From Streptococcus rubneri (GTDB lineage Bacteria; Bacillota; Bacilli; Lactobacillales; Streptococcaceae): a stretch of DNA of 64,000 nt. Below, one piece after another: positions 9,930-18,256 of the stretch. Where the stretch lies: positions 372,001 to 436,000 of the forward strand of contig NZ_SRRP01000001.1 of assembly GCF_004785935.1 (NCBI RefSeq), written 5' to 3'. A model generated the notes under the pieces. It did not search any database, had not been told where the DNA came from, and worked only from the letters and a program-made list of their open reading frames with translations. Position 1 is the first letter of the stretch, and each line of letters opens with the position of its first letter. A program made the position numbers and the translations under genes.

Positions 9930-10244
9930 ATGAGCACATACGCAATCATTAAAACTGGCGGAAAACAAGTTAAAGTTGAAGTTGGTCAAGCAGTCTACGT
10001 TGAAAAATTGAACGTTGAAGCTGGTCAAGAAGTTACATTTAACGAAGTTGTTCTTGTTGGTGGTGAAAACACTGTTGTCGGAACTCCACTTGTTTCAGGA
10101 GCTACTGTTGTTGGAACTGTTGAAAAACAAGGAAAACAAAAGAAAGTTGTTACTTACAAGTACAAACCTAAAAAAGGTAGCCACCGTAAACAAGGTCACC
10201 GTCAACCTTATACTAAAGTTGTCATCAACGCAATCAACGCTTAA
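9930..10244 (+). CDS. rplU: 50S ribosomal protein L21
   Basis: 104 residues, full length for the family, beginning [13 protein letters not shown]. It contains the C-terminal [19 protein letters not shown] segment that contacts 23S rRNA. It is first in the conserved operon rplU-prp-rpmA, preceded by a ribosome site ATAGGAGGTGC. Assembly component of the large subunit. Confidence 0.98.
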   Translation: MSTYAIIKTGGKQVKVEVGQAVYVEKLNVEAGQEVTFNEVVLVGGENTVVGTPLVSGATVVGTVEKQGKQKKVVTYKYKPKKGSHRKQGHRQPYTKVVINAINA

Positions 10245-10259
10245 TTTTTAGGAGAACAC

Positions 10260-10604
10260 ATGATACAAGCAGTCTTTGAACGAGCCGAAGATGGCGAGCT
10301 GAGGAGTGCAGAAATTACTGGTCACGCCGAAAGTGGCGAATACGGCTTAGATGTCGTGTGTGCATCGGTTTCTACGCTTGCCATTAACTTTGTCAACTCA
10401 GTTGAGAAATTTGCAGGCTATGAACCGGAACTAGAATTAAACGAAGAAGAGGGTGGCTTCATGCGGGTAACAATCCCGACAGACATTCCACCTCATCAAA
10501 GAGAAATGACCCAACTATTCTTTGAATCATTTTTCTTAGGGATGGCAAACTTATCGGAGAACTCATCGGAGTTCGTCCAAACAAGAGTTATCACAGAAAA
10601 CTAA
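10260..10604 (+). CDS. prp: Ribosomal-processing cysteine protease Prp
   Basis: 114 residues. Prp removes the N-terminal extension of L27 in Firmicutes, a step essential in Staphylococcus aureus. The catalytic pair is visible: His22 ([10 protein letters not shown]) and Cys34 (LDVVCASVS), the spacing known for the family. It sits between its substrate gene rpmA and rplU, with 15- and 17-base gaps, so it is made together with L27. Confidence 0.96.
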   Translation: MIQAVFERAEDGELRSAEITGHAESGEYGLDVVCASVSTLAINFVNSVEKFAGYEPELELNEEEGGFMRVTIPTDIPPHQREMTQLFFESFFLGMANLSENSSEFVQTRVITEN

Positions 10605-10621
10605 CATGGAGGAAAACAATT

Positions 10622-10915
10622 ATGTTGAAATTGAATCTTGCTAACTTGCAACTTTTCGCCCACAAAAAAGGTGGAGGTTCTACATCAAACGGACGTGATT
10701 CACAAGCTAAACGTCTTGGAGCTAAAGCAGCTGATGGACAAACTGTAACAGGTGGATCTATCCTTTACCGTCAACGCGGTACTCACATCTACCCAGGTGT
10801 GAACGTTGGACGTGGTGGAGACGATACTTTGTTCGCTAAAGTTGAAGGCGTAGTACGCTTCGAACGCAAAGGTCGCGATAAGAAACAAGTTTCTGTTTAC
10901 CCAATCGCAAAATAA
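10622..10915 (+). CDS. rpmA: 50S ribosomal protein L27 with cleavable N-terminal extension
   Basis: 97 residues. The first twelve, [12 protein letters not shown], are an extension absent from E. coli L27. Mature L27 would begin AHKKGGGST, whose flexible tail reaches the peptidyl-transferase centre. Prp, encoded just upstream, is expected to cut after Phe12. The extension is longer than the nine-residue MLKLNLQFF-type leader of staphylococci but keeps the hydrophobic/Phe cleavage context. Confidence 0.98.
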   Translation: MLKLNLANLQLFAHKKGGGSTSNGRDSQAKRLGAKAADGQTVTGGSILYRQRGTHIYPGVNVGRGGDDTLFAKVEGVVRFERKGRDKKQVSVYPIAK

Positions 10916-10936
10916 TCGCTTTTAATAGCATAAAAT

Positions 10937-10973
10937 AAGGTTTTCTGATTGATTCGGAAAACCTATTTTTTTA
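10937..10973 (+). terminator. Terminator after rpmA
   Basis: AGGTTTTC (10938-10945) pairs with GAAAACCT (10957-10964), followed by a run of T. Confidence 0.85.
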
Positions 10974-11042
10974 TTTTGATACCCACAGTGATACCTTTTT
11001 ATCACGAGCCTTGAATTATAAAGCTGAGGTAACAGATTATAA

Positions 11043-11072
11043 AACTCTCTGATTAATCAGAGAGTTTTTTTT
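11043..11072. terminator. Second terminator/palindrome upstream of the LysR gene
   Basis: A continuous 24-nt palindrome, AACTCTCTGATT with AATCAGAGAGTT (11043-11066), followed by T8. It may be a backup terminator for the L21/L27 operon. Confidence 0.75.
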
Positions 11073-11157
11073 ATGCTCTCTTTCGATTGAAGCCCCCAAC
11101 TTTTTTCATCCTCTAGATTATGGTATAATGGAGTGATATTGTTAGAAGGAAGAAGAC

Positions 11158-12060
11158 ATGAATATTCAACAATTACGCTATGTTGTCGCGATTGCCAATA
11201 GTGGTACTTTTCGTGAAGCAGCTGAAAAAATGTACGTTAGTCAGCCGAGTCTGTCCATCTCTGTGAGAGACTTGGAAAAGGAACTGGGCTTTAAGATTTT
11301 CCGTCGGACTAGTTCAGGCACTTTCTTGACCCGCCGGGGGATGGAATTTTATGAAAAGGCCCAAGAATTGGTCAAGGGCTTTGATGTTTTTCAAAACCAG
11401 TATGCCAATCCTGAGGAAGAAAAGAAGGAATTCTCGATCTCGAGTCAGCACTATGATTTCCTTCCTCCGTTGATTACCCAATTCTCTGTCCTTTACCCTG
11501 ATAATAAAAACTTCCGGATTTTTGAGTCGACCACGGTTCAAATCCTGGATGAAGTGGCCCAGGGTCATAGTGAACTCGGGATTATCTACCTCAATAAGCA
11601 AAATACCAAAGGGATCATGCAACGGGTGGATAAATTAGGCTTGGAAGTCATTGACCTGATTCCTTTCCAGACGCATATCTATTTGCGCAAGGGTCATCCA
11701 TTAGCTAAGAAGGAATCCTTAGTGATGGAAGACTTGGCGCACTTGCCGACTGTTCGCTTTACCCAGGAAAAGGATGAGTATCTCTACTATTCGGAGAACT
11801 TCGTCGATACTAGTAGCAGTTCCCAACTCTTCAATGTGACAGACCGAGCGACCTTGAATGGGATCCTAGAGCGGACCGACGCCTATGCGACCGGTTCTGG
11901 TTTCTTGGATAGTCAGTCGGTGAATGGTATTACGGTTATCCCCTTGATCGATGATCTGGATAATAAAATGGTCTATGTCAAGCGGGAAGAGGTGGATCTT
12001 TCACCAGTGGCTGAGAAGTTTGTCCAAGTTATGGAAGCCTACTTTGATGAGAAGAGGTAG
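11158..12060 (+). CDS. LysR-family transcriptional regulator
   Basis: 300 residues. The N-terminal winged HTH covers residues 1-60 (MNIQQLRYVVAIANSGTFRE, then VSQPSLSISVRDLEKELG), with a periplasmic-binding-protein-like effector domain after residue 90. It is 3 bases before lspA, a gene order common in streptococci. Relatives of this type (CmbR/CysR-like) control sulfur amino-acid genes, but the effector here cannot be read from sequence. It shares domain layout with the second LysR gene at 55475-56383; the two are distinct paralogues. Confidence 0.85.
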   Translation: MNIQQLRYVVAIANSGTFREAAEKMYVSQPSLSISVRDLEKELGFKIFRRTSSGTFLTRRGMEFYEKAQELVKGFDVFQNQYANPEEEKKEFSISSQHYDFLPPLITQFSVLYPDNKNFRIFESTTVQILDEVAQGHSELGIIYLNKQNTKGIMQRVDKLGLEVIDLIPFQTHIYLRKGHPLAKKESLVMEDLAHLPTVRFTQEKDEYLYYSENFVDTSSSSQLFNVTDRATLNGILERTDAYATGSGFLDSQSVNGITVIPLIDDLDNKMVYVKREEVDLSPVAEKFVQVMEAYFDEKR

Positions 12061-12063
12061 GAC

Positions 12064-12525
12064 ATGAAGAGAAAAGTAAGTATTTTTATCAGTATCCTCC
12101 TCCTAATTGCCTTGGACCAAGCTGTTAAATGGTATGTGGTCAAGGAAATCCCACTGGGAGGCATGCGTTCATTCATTCCCAAAGTAGTCAGTCTGACCTA
12201 TCTAAAAAACTCAGGTGCAGCCTTCTCCATATTGGAAAACCAACAGTGGTTCTTTACCATTATTACCATCCTAGCGATGGGGGCAGCCTTTGTCTACCTT
12301 TATCGTCACATCAAGGGTTCACTCTGGCTCTTGTTGGGCTTGACCCTGATTATCTCAGGGGGAATCGGCAACTTTATTGACCGGGTTCGTCAGGGCTTTG
12401 TCGTCGATATGTTTCACTTGGATTTTATGAATTTTGCCATTTTTAATGTAGCAGATATTTATTTAACCGTCGGTGTTGGCTTGTTATTGATCTATATTTT
12501 AAGAGAGGAGAGCCATGGAAGTTAG
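12064..12525 (+). CDS. lspA: Lipoprotein signal peptidase II
   Basis: 153 residues with four membrane segments. An aspartyl protease that cleaves prolipoproteins such as the ones encoded at 9149 and 29900. Catalytic aspartates lie in [17 protein letters not shown] and FNVADIYL. It overlaps rluD by 11 bases, implying translational coupling, and follows the LysR gene by 3 bases. Confidence 0.97.
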   Translation: MKRKVSIFISILLLIALDQAVKWYVVKEIPLGGMRSFIPKVVSLTYLKNSGAAFSILENQQWFFTIITILAMGAAFVYLYRHIKGSLWLLLGLTLIISGGIGNFIDRVRQGFVVDMFHLDFMNFAIFNVADIYLTVGVGLLLIYILREESHGS

Positions 12526-13405
12526 AGTAGAAGTCGCTGGAGCGCGACTGGATAAGGCTGTCTCAGAGTTGACTGAACTCTCACGTGGCTTGGCCAATGA
12601 GCAGATCAAGGAAGGGAAGATCCTCGTCAACGGTCAAGTCAAAAAGGCCAAGTATACCGTAAAAGAAGGGGATGTCATCAGCTATGAAGTCCCTCAAGTT
12701 GAAGAAGTGATCTACGAGGCAGAAGATATTCCCTTAGAGATTGTCTATCAGGATGTGGATGTCGCAGTGGTCAACAAGCCCCAGGGCATGGTGGTCCATC
12801 CTAGTGCGGGCCACACCAGTGGAACTCTGGTCAATGCCCTCATGTATCACATCAAAGACTTGTCAGGGATCAATGGCGAGCTTCGTCCGGGGATTGTCCA
12901 TCGGATTGACAAGGATACCTCTGGTCTCCTCATGGTGGCTAAGAACGATGCGGCTCATGTAGCACTTGCAGATGAGCTCAAGGCTCAGAAATCTCTGCGC
13001 AAGTACTGGGCCATTGTCCATGGCAATCTACCCAACGATCGGGGTGTCATTGAGGCGCCGATTGGGCGAAGTGACAAGGATCGCAAGAAGCAGGCTGTGA
13101 CAGCCAAAGGGAAACCAGCTCTGACTCGCTTTCATGTCTTGGAACGCTTTGGAGATTATAGCTTGGTCGAGTTGCAATTGGAGACAGGACGGACCCACCA
13201 AATCCGGGTTCACATGGCCTATATTGGCCATCCGGTCGCTGGTGATGAAGTCTATGGACCTCGCAGGACTTTGAAAGGCCATGGGCAATTCCTCCATGCC
13301 AAGACACTGGGCTTTACCCATCCTCGGACGGGAGAGGTCATGGAGTTTTCAGTGGAGGTTCCGGAGATTTTCCAAAAAACCTTGGAACAGCTTCGTCAAG
13401 GATAA
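12515..13405 (+). CDS. rluD: RluD-family 23S rRNA pseudouridine synthase
   Basis: 296 residues. An N-terminal S4 RNA-binding domain (about residues 12-60) is followed by the RluA-type catalytic domain with [17 protein letters not shown], which carries the catalytic Asp of the HRID motif, and [20 protein letters not shown]. It converts uridines of helix 69 in 23S rRNA. The start ATG lies inside the end of lspA. Confidence 0.93.
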   Translation: MEVRVEVAGARLDKAVSELTELSRGLANEQIKEGKILVNGQVKKAKYTVKEGDVISYEVPQVEEVIYEAEDIPLEIVYQDVDVAVVNKPQGMVVHPSAGHTSGTLVNALMYHIKDLSGINGELRPGIVHRIDKDTSGLLMVAKNDAAHVALADELKAQKSLRKYWAIVHGNLPNDRGVIEAPIGRSDKDRKKQAVTAKGKPALTRFHVLERFGDYSLVELQLETGRTHQIRVHMAYIGHPVAGDEVYGPRRTLKGHGQFLHAKTLGFTHPRTGEVMEFSVEVPEIFQKTLEQLRQG

Positions 13406-13418
13406 ACATATCATTATC

Positions 13419-13459
13419 AAAACGAGTTTACCTCTTGTGGTAGAAACTCGTTTTTTTGT
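13419..13459 (+). terminator. Terminator of lspA-rluD
   Basis: AAACGAGTTT pairs with AAACTCGTTT across a 14-nt loop and is followed by T7. Confidence 0.85.
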
Positions 13460-13511
13460 GGGTAAATGGGGGTTTCCCCTGGTCCGCTCTTAGTATTTTT
13501 TAAGGCTTTCA

Positions 13512-13520
13512 TGGTATAAT
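13512..13520 (+). promoter_or_regulatory. Extended -10 promoter of the former proline operon
   Basis: TGGTATAAT at 13512-13520 with no good -35. It lies 31 bases before the proB start and has survived although the operon is deleted. Confidence 0.55.
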
Positions 13521-13551
13521 GTTACAATCGATTACTCTGGAGAATGAATGG

Positions 13552-13802
13552 ATGAAGAATAAGCGAATTGTGTTTAAAGTAGGGACCTCTTCCCTGACCA
13601 ATCAAGATGGAAGCCTATCTCGGAGCAAGGTCAAGGCAATCACCCAGTCCTATTAAGGGATGCGGTTTGTAGTCCAGGTGGCTCTACCATCGCAGGAGTC
13701 AACCGCTTAGAACAAGTCGGTTTACGGGGCGACATTATTGTAGGTGTGGAAGCAGCCTACAAACGCACCCAAGAAATGGGACAAGAGGCAGCGAAGAACT
13801 AG
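13552..13802 (+). pseudogene. proB'-'proC fusion remnant: deletion scar of the proline operon
   Basis: The first 34 codons (13552-13653) encode the start of glutamate 5-kinase, [15 protein letters not shown] with [12 protein letters not shown], and then meet a stop. From about 13650, in another frame, follow roughly 50 codons of the C-terminus of pyrroline-5-carboxylate reductase, [16 protein letters not shown] to the stop at 13802. The rest of proB, all of proA and most of proC are absent. A single deletion of the middle of a proB-proA-proC operon explains this. Promoter, ribosome site and terminator remain. The strain should lack this route to proline unless another copy exists. Confidence 0.88.
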
Positions 13803-13834
13803 AAAAAAGATTGGTTTTTGCCAATCTTTTTTAC
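13803..13834. terminator. Bidirectional terminator between proC remnant and ABC-F gene
   Basis: AAAAAAGATTGG (13803-13814) with CCAATCTTTTTT (13821-13832), loop of 6. T-tracts exist on both strands. Confidence 0.88.
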
Positions 13835-13835
13835 G

Positions 13836-15359
13836 TTAGAGAGCCTCAATTTCTACCAAACCATTTTCAGTCAGACGATAGATCTTTTTGCAGACTTCTT
13901 TGAGGAAGGTCCGATCGTGGGACACTGTAACCAGTCCGCCTGGGTAGTCTGCGAATAGGCGACGAATTTCTGGTTGGGAAGTGGGGGAAAAATTACGAGT
14001 AGGCTCGTCCAAGAGCAGAAACTGGGGACTTGTGAGTACTAATTGAAGGAGGAAGAGTTTTCCTTGCTGGCCACCAGAAAGTTCAGAGATAGGATGGTGC
14101 ATTTCAGAATAAGTAAAGTTGAGGGAGGCTAAATGCAATTGAATAGTGTTAATTTCTTCGCGATCACCTGAATGCTGTAGAAATTGAACGGGTGTCTGAG
14201 TCAGAGGGAGACGTTCAGTGTAATCTTGAGGCATATAGGCAGTGCGGATACTCTCATTATTCTGTAAAATCTCCCAGATCATTTTTAGGAAAGTGGATTT
14301 CCCAACACCGTTGGAACCGATAATCCCTATCTTATCCTGCCCTTGAAGTGTGAGGGAGAGGTTCTTGACTAAGACACGATCACCAATTGCGAGCTCTTCC
14401 TGATCTAAGAGAAGTACACGTTTTTGAGGAGACAAGGGAGTGAGGGAAGGGAAATGCAGATTGATGATTTCCTCATCATAGGGTTGGGAAGTCATGGATT
14501 GGAATTCTCGCTCGTAGCGCTTTTCTTGTGAGAGGAGGGACTTCATTTTCTTTGCCAGGAGACGTCCAGCAGTGCTATCTTTGGTGTTTCGTAAGGAGGT
14601 TTCGACTTGCTGACGGACACGACGGTGCTTCTCCATAGTTTTTTGGTAGGATCGTTGATCGTTGGCCGCTTGCTGAGACTGTTGCTTAAATTGTTGTTCC
14701 CTCTGGCTACTGTAGTCTTGATAGCCTAGGTGCTCTACGATGGTTTCAGCCTCCTTGCGGTGTTTGATCTGTCTGAGGTGTATGATCGTATCCGCCGTCT
14801 GAGTCAAAAAATCCTCATGATGGGAAATAAATATTATGGTTTGGGGGCTCGTTTGGATCATCTGCTGGAGCCAGTCTAAGGTCTCCAAATCCAGATCATT
14901 TGAAGGTTCATCTAAAAATAGCAATTCATGAGGACAACAAAGCTCGTGAAGCAGTTGGACCTTGAGGGCTTCTCCTCCAGATAGACTTCCGATAGTTTGA
15001 TCGCTTGCAAAGCGCTCGCTATTAAAATGCAATTGATCTGCTAGTCTGTAGAGGGTGGCATAGTCTAGCTCGTCCTCTCCAAAAAAATATTCTTCCAAGG
15101 TTTTTCCCTTCAAAGCTTCCGGTAAAGTTTGGGGAATATAGGCATAGGAGTGAAAATTAGTGGTGATTTCTCCTTCTATGGTCAGATAATCTGGTAGAGA
15201 TTTTGGGGACATAAGGACCTGAAGTAAGGAAGATTTTCCATTCCCTTCTTCGCCAATAATAGCAACTTTTTCTCCTTCATGAATGGTCAGGGAAAGATCT
15301 CGAACCAGATCTCGTAAATCTTTTGTATGTCGAATAGTGAGGTGGGATAGTTTTAGCAT
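13836..15359 (-). CDS. ABC-F ATPase, possible antibiotic-resistance (ribosome protection) type
   Basis: 507 residues, two fused ATPase domains and no membrane part. Walker A motifs are GEEGNGKSS and GSNGVGKST; signatures are SLSGGEALK and ELSGGQQGK. Walker B regions are LLFLDEPSNDLD and FLLLDEPTRNFSP. The linker (about residues 205-300) is basic and helical with abundant Gln/Arg, as in proteins that reach into the ribosomal E/P sites. The second domain has TRNFSP where most ABC-F proteins have TNHLD. The attenuator leader upstream is the sort seen before drug-inducible ABC-F genes, which favours a protective role against ribosome-targeting antibiotics. The substrate drug cannot be told. Confidence 0.85.
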   Translation of the reverse strand: MLKLSHLTIRHTKDLRDLVRDLSLTIHEGEKVAIIGEEGNGKSSLLQVLMSPKSLPDYLTIEGEITTNFHSYAYIPQTLPEALKGKTLEEYFFGEDELDYATLYRLADQLHFNSERFASDQTIGSLSGGEALKVQLLHELCCPHELLFLDEPSNDLDLETLDWLQQMIQTSPQTIIFISHHEDFLTQTADTIIHLRQIKHRKEAETIVEHLGYQDYSSQREQQFKQQSQQAANDQRSYQKTMEKHRRVRQQVETSLRNTKDSTAGRLLAKKMKSLLSQEKRYEREFQSMTSQPYDEEIINLHFPSLTPLSPQKRVLLLDQEELAIGDRVLVKNLSLTLQGQDKIGIIGSNGVGKSTFLKMIWEILQNNESIRTAYMPQDYTERLPLTQTPVQFLQHSGDREEINTIQLHLASLNFTYSEMHHPISELSGGQQGKLFLLQLVLTSPQFLLLDEPTRNFSPTSQPEIRRLFADYPGGLVTVSHDRTFLKEVCKKIYRLTENGLVEIEAL

Positions 15360-15380
15360 AAGATTCCTTTCTACTGGGAC

Positions 15381-15412
15381 AAAAAACAGCTCTACCTATT
15401 TAGTAGAGCTGT
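15381..15412 (-). terminator. Attenuator terminator in the ABC-F leader
   Basis: A 10-bp perfect stem (ACAGCTCTAC with GTAGAGCTGT, arms 15403-15412 and 15386-15395 on the minus strand), loop of 7 and T6. It ends about 21 bases before the ABC-F start codon. Confidence 0.82.
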
Positions 15413-15539
15413 ATTCAAGTGAAACCCAAGCAGAAAAAGACCTTATTTAGCCAACAAAAGGTTGGAAATTAGGCGAGAGGGTACACAAAAAGAGATAGAA
15501 CAAGCAGTCCACTAAATAAAGTATCTTATTTAACGAAAC

Positions 15540-15551
15540 TTAGTTGTTCAT
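15540..15551 (-). CDS. Three-codon leader ORF (M-N-N-stop)
   Basis: ATG AAC AAC TAA on the minus strand, nine bases after a perfect GGAGG and about 24 bases after the predicted transcription start. Such a strong ribosome site in front of so short an ORF, upstream of a terminator, indicates a ribosome sensor rather than a functional peptide. Confidence 0.6.
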   Translation of the reverse strand: MNN

Positions 15552-15581
15552 ATCTCCTTACCTCCGAATGTGATTAGCTTT

Positions 15582-15610
15582 ATTCTATTCCTTTCATTCC
15601 TTCTTGTCAA
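15582..15610 (-). promoter_or_regulatory. Promoter of the ABC-F leader
   Basis: On the minus strand: consensus TTGACA (15610-15605), 17 bases, TAGAAT (15587-15582). Start point near 15575. Confidence 0.78.
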
Positions 15611-15661
15611 GGAAATCCTTGTCTCCCCCTCTTTTTTCTGCTCGGGCTTTGGTCGGAAATA

Positions 15662-15670
15662 TGGTATAAT
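15662..15670 (+). promoter_or_regulatory. Extended -10 promoter directly before hemW
   Basis: TGGTATAAT ends 7 bases before the hemW ATG, so the predicted transcript would start at or within a base of the start codon. Confidence 0.55.
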
Positions 15671-15677
15671 AAAGGTT

Positions 15678-16808
15678 ATGCAAGCTAAACCGTCTTCTGC
15701 CTATGTGCATATTCCATTTTGTACCCAGATTTGTTATTATTGTGACTTTTCGAAGGTTTTTATCAAGAATCAACCGGTCGATGCCTATCTGGAACACTTA
15801 ATCCAGGAGACTCGATCCTATGAGATTGGCAAACTTCGGACTCTCTACATTGGTGGAGGGACACCGACAGCCCTATCTGCTCAACAACTGGCCTATCTCT
15901 TGACAGAATTGCCCAAGGTCATGGACCTATCGGAGGTAGAAGAGTTTACCATCGAGGCCAATCCAGGAGATCTGGATCCGGATAAGATCGCAGTCCTCAA
16001 GGAGTCTCAGGTCAATCGGGTCTCTCTGGGGGTCCAAACCTTTGATAACAAGATGCTGAAAAAGATCGGACGGAGTCACCAGGAGCAGGATATCTATGAC
16101 AATATTCGCCACCTTAAGCAGGCAGGATTTGACAATATTTCCATCGATTTGATCTATGCCCTGCCGGGTCAGACCATGGACCAGGTCAAGGAAAATGTCG
16201 CCAAGGCCATCGACTTGGACATTCCCCACATGAGTCTTTACAGCTTGATTCTAGAGAACCACACGGTCTTTATGAATCGCATGAGACGAGGCAAGCTTCC
16301 TTTGCCCAAAGAGGAGCTGGAAGCAGAGATGTTCGAGTACATCATTGAGGAGCTGGAAAAAGCAGGCTTTGAGCATTATGAGATTTCTAATTTCTCTAAG
16401 CCTGGCTTCGAAAGTCGGCACAATCTGGTCTATTGGGATAATGCAGAATACTATGGTCTAGGAGCAGGAGCTTCTGGCTATGTCGATGGGATTCGCTACA
16501 AGAATCACGGGCCTATCCGGCATTATCTGGAGGCTGTTGAGGCAGGTAAGGCTCGGATAACAGAGGAGCACCTGACACTGGAAGAGAAGATGGAAGAGGA
16601 GTTGTTCCTCGGTCTACGGAAAAAGGCAGGTGTGTCTAAGGCACGATTTGAAGAAAAATTTGGTGTCTCCTTTGACCAACGCTATGGACAAGTGGTGGCC
16701 AGTCTGACGGAGCAGGGACTTCTGGTTCCAGATGACAAGCAAGTTCGGATGACCAAGAGAGGCTTGTTCCTTGGAGATACCGTAGCAGAGAAATTTATAT
16801 TGGAGTAA
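15678..16808 (+). CDS. hemW: HemW-like radical SAM heme chaperone
   Basis: 376 residues, related to coproporphyrinogen III oxidase HemN but now regarded as a heme carrier/insertion factor. The start at 15678 is chosen because the conserved protein begins SSAYVHIPFCTQICYYCDF, carrying the CX3CX2C iron-sulfur motif at residues 18-25. The reading frame extends further upstream, but that part is across the promoter. Glycine-rich SAM motif GGGTPTAL follows. It is 3 bases before the thioesterase gene, and likely leaderless. Confidence 0.9.
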   Translation: MQAKPSSAYVHIPFCTQICYYCDFSKVFIKNQPVDAYLEHLIQETRSYEIGKLRTLYIGGGTPTALSAQQLAYLLTELPKVMDLSEVEEFTIEANPGDLDPDKIAVLKESQVNRVSLGVQTFDNKMLKKIGRSHQEQDIYDNIRHLKQAGFDNISIDLIYALPGQTMDQVKENVAKAIDLDIPHMSLYSLILENHTVFMNRMRRGKLPLPKEELEAEMFEYIIEELEKAGFEHYEISNFSKPGFESRHNLVYWDNAEYYGLGAGASGYVDGIRYKNHGPIRHYLEAVEAGKARITEEHLTLEEKMEEELFLGLRKKAGVSKARFEEKFGVSFDQRYGQVVASLTEQGLLVPDDKQVRMTKRGLFLGDTVAEKFILE

Positions 16809-16811
16809 ACG

Positions 16812-17570
16812 ATGGCTAAAATTTATCAGTATGACATGAAAGTTCCCTTTGATATGAGCGATGTGAATGGCTTTATCAAGATGCCACAGCTCATCCTCTT
16901 GTCCTTGCAGGTGTCAGGCATGCAGTCGATGGAGCTGGGTGTCAGTGACAGGGACCTGCTCGAACAGCGCAATCTGGTGTGGATCATCACTGACTATGAC
17001 ATCAGGGTCCACCGCCTACCAGTCTTTGATGAACAGATTACCATTGAGACCCAGGCCCTGGCCCACAACCGTCTCTTTTGCTACCGTTCCTTTGTCGTTA
17101 GAGATCAGAAGGGTCAAGCCATCGTAGAAATGGTGGCGACTTTTGTCTTGATGGATCGGGACAGTCGTAAGGTCCAATCCGTACCGGAGGAAGTCACTGC
17201 CCCATATGACTCCCCATTTGAGAAGAAGATCCGCCGTGGTCCACGCTATCCAGAACTGAATGGAGCTATGGAGCAGGACTACCATGTGCGTTTCTATGAT
17301 TTAGACATGAACGGACATGTCAACAACAGCAAGTACCTAGACTGGGTTTTTGAAGTGATGGGAGCGGATTTCCTAAGCCAGCATATCCCCAAACGGGTCC
17401 ATCTCAAGTATGTCAAGGAGGTCTTGCCTGGGGGCATGATCACCTCTAGCGTCGAGCGAGAAGGAATGGTTAGCAATCATCTCATCTCGTCGGAAGGCCA
17501 AATCCACGCACAAGCCCTCATCACTTGGGAAGAAATAGATAAGGAAACATTATGGAAAAGCGAAGATTAA
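16812..17570 (+). CDS. Acyl-ACP thioesterase
   Basis: 252 residues, two hot-dog folds in tandem as in bacterial FatA/TesE-type enzymes that release fatty acids from acyl carrier protein. The first half contains MPQLILLSLQVSGMQS. The second has the catalytic-loop motif DMNGHVNNSKYLDWVFEV near residue 165. It overlaps the next gene by 19 bases and follows hemW closely, so it belongs to the same transcript. Chain-length specificity cannot be inferred. Confidence 0.9.
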   Translation: MAKIYQYDMKVPFDMSDVNGFIKMPQLILLSLQVSGMQSMELGVSDRDLLEQRNLVWIITDYDIRVHRLPVFDEQITIETQALAHNRLFCYRSFVVRDQKGQAIVEMVATFVLMDRDSRKVQSVPEEVTAPYDSPFEKKIRRGPRYPELNGAMEQDYHVRFYDLDMNGHVNNSKYLDWVFEVMGADFLSQHIPKRVHLKYVKEVLPGGMITSSVEREGMVSNHLISSEGQIHAQALITWEEIDKETLWKSED

Positions 17571-18256
17571 AACAGAAAAAAGAAGACTTGATGGAGGTTC
17601 AACGCCGGGTTGTTGCCTATGCTCGTCGTAAGAAAAATCCCCTCTATGTATTGGGGGATGGCTTCTTAACCTTAGTCGCAGCCTTTTATATCTTTATTGA
17701 GGAAGCGGTTCGTTTTATCCGCTATCGTCTGAGTTTTGAAGCCTTTCTTCGTTTTCTCAAGGAAGATGTCCGCTGGTATCGTGTCTGGATTCATTTGATT
17801 TTGGCCTTTATCCTGCCTGTTGTCGTTTTTTCTTTGAGTATCACCATCCAATCGGGTAGCTTCTGGAGTAACTTCTTTGACAAGCTCTCCCAAGGTGTCC
17901 TCTTCAGTACGACTGTCAGCCTCGCAGCGACCTTAATGACAGACTTCATTGAGACCATGAAGCCTATCCAGGCCGAGAAAGAAAGCAATGAGAAAAAAGA
18001 AACCGGCGTCTATACTATTACCATTGATCAGGCTAAGATTGGTGGCTTAATGGTGACCATCGTGATTTTGATGATTTCCTCCTTCCTCTTTACTCAGGCT
18101 GGAAAAGCAAGTATTAATTTCTTCGGTCTGGTCCTTCAATTTGCCTTATATGGGGCTTGTTTGCTTCTGTATGGAGCAGGAGGCCAGTTTCAAGATCGGG
18201 AGAAAGTAGCAGAGGAAGCAAGTGAAAAAGGAGACCAAGAATCCCATGACTTATAA
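17552..18256 (+). CDS. Hypothetical membrane protein
   Basis: 234 residues. A basic N-terminal part ([19 protein letters not shown]) is followed by about five hydrophobic segments, near residues 33-52, 83-103, 118-133, 165-188 and 193-212. The C-terminus is charged. I know no family name and see no catalytic motif. It is translationally coupled at both ends, overlapping the thioesterase (19 bases) and the HAD gene (11 bases). That suggests a conserved operon, but gives no function. Confidence 0.75.
   Translation: MEKRRLKQKKEDLMEVQRRVVAYARRKKNPLYVLGDGFLTLVAAFYIFIEEAVRFIRYRLSFEAFLRFLKEDVRWYRVWIHLILAFILPVVVFSLSITIQSGSFWSNFFDKLSQGVLFSTTVSLAATLMTDFIETMKPIQAEKESNEKKETGVYTITIDQAKIGGLMVTIVILMISSFLFTQAGKASINFFGLVLQFALYGACLLLYGAGGQFQDREKVAEEASEKGDQESHDL

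Larger units (their letters stand above)
15360..15575 (-). promoter_or_regulatory. Ribosome-mediated attenuation leader of the ABC-F gene
   Basis: A leader RNA of about 215 nt contains, in order: a strong ribosome site and a three-codon ORF (15551-15540), a hairpin in which TAAATAA pairs with TTATTTA right after it, and a terminator (15412-15381) just before the ABC-F ribosome site. The TATTTAGT of the first hairpin can instead pair with ACTAAATA in the terminator loop and 5' arm. Stalling on the short ORF would free it to do so and allow readthrough. The logic is read from sequence; inducibility is inferred. Confidence 0.7.
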
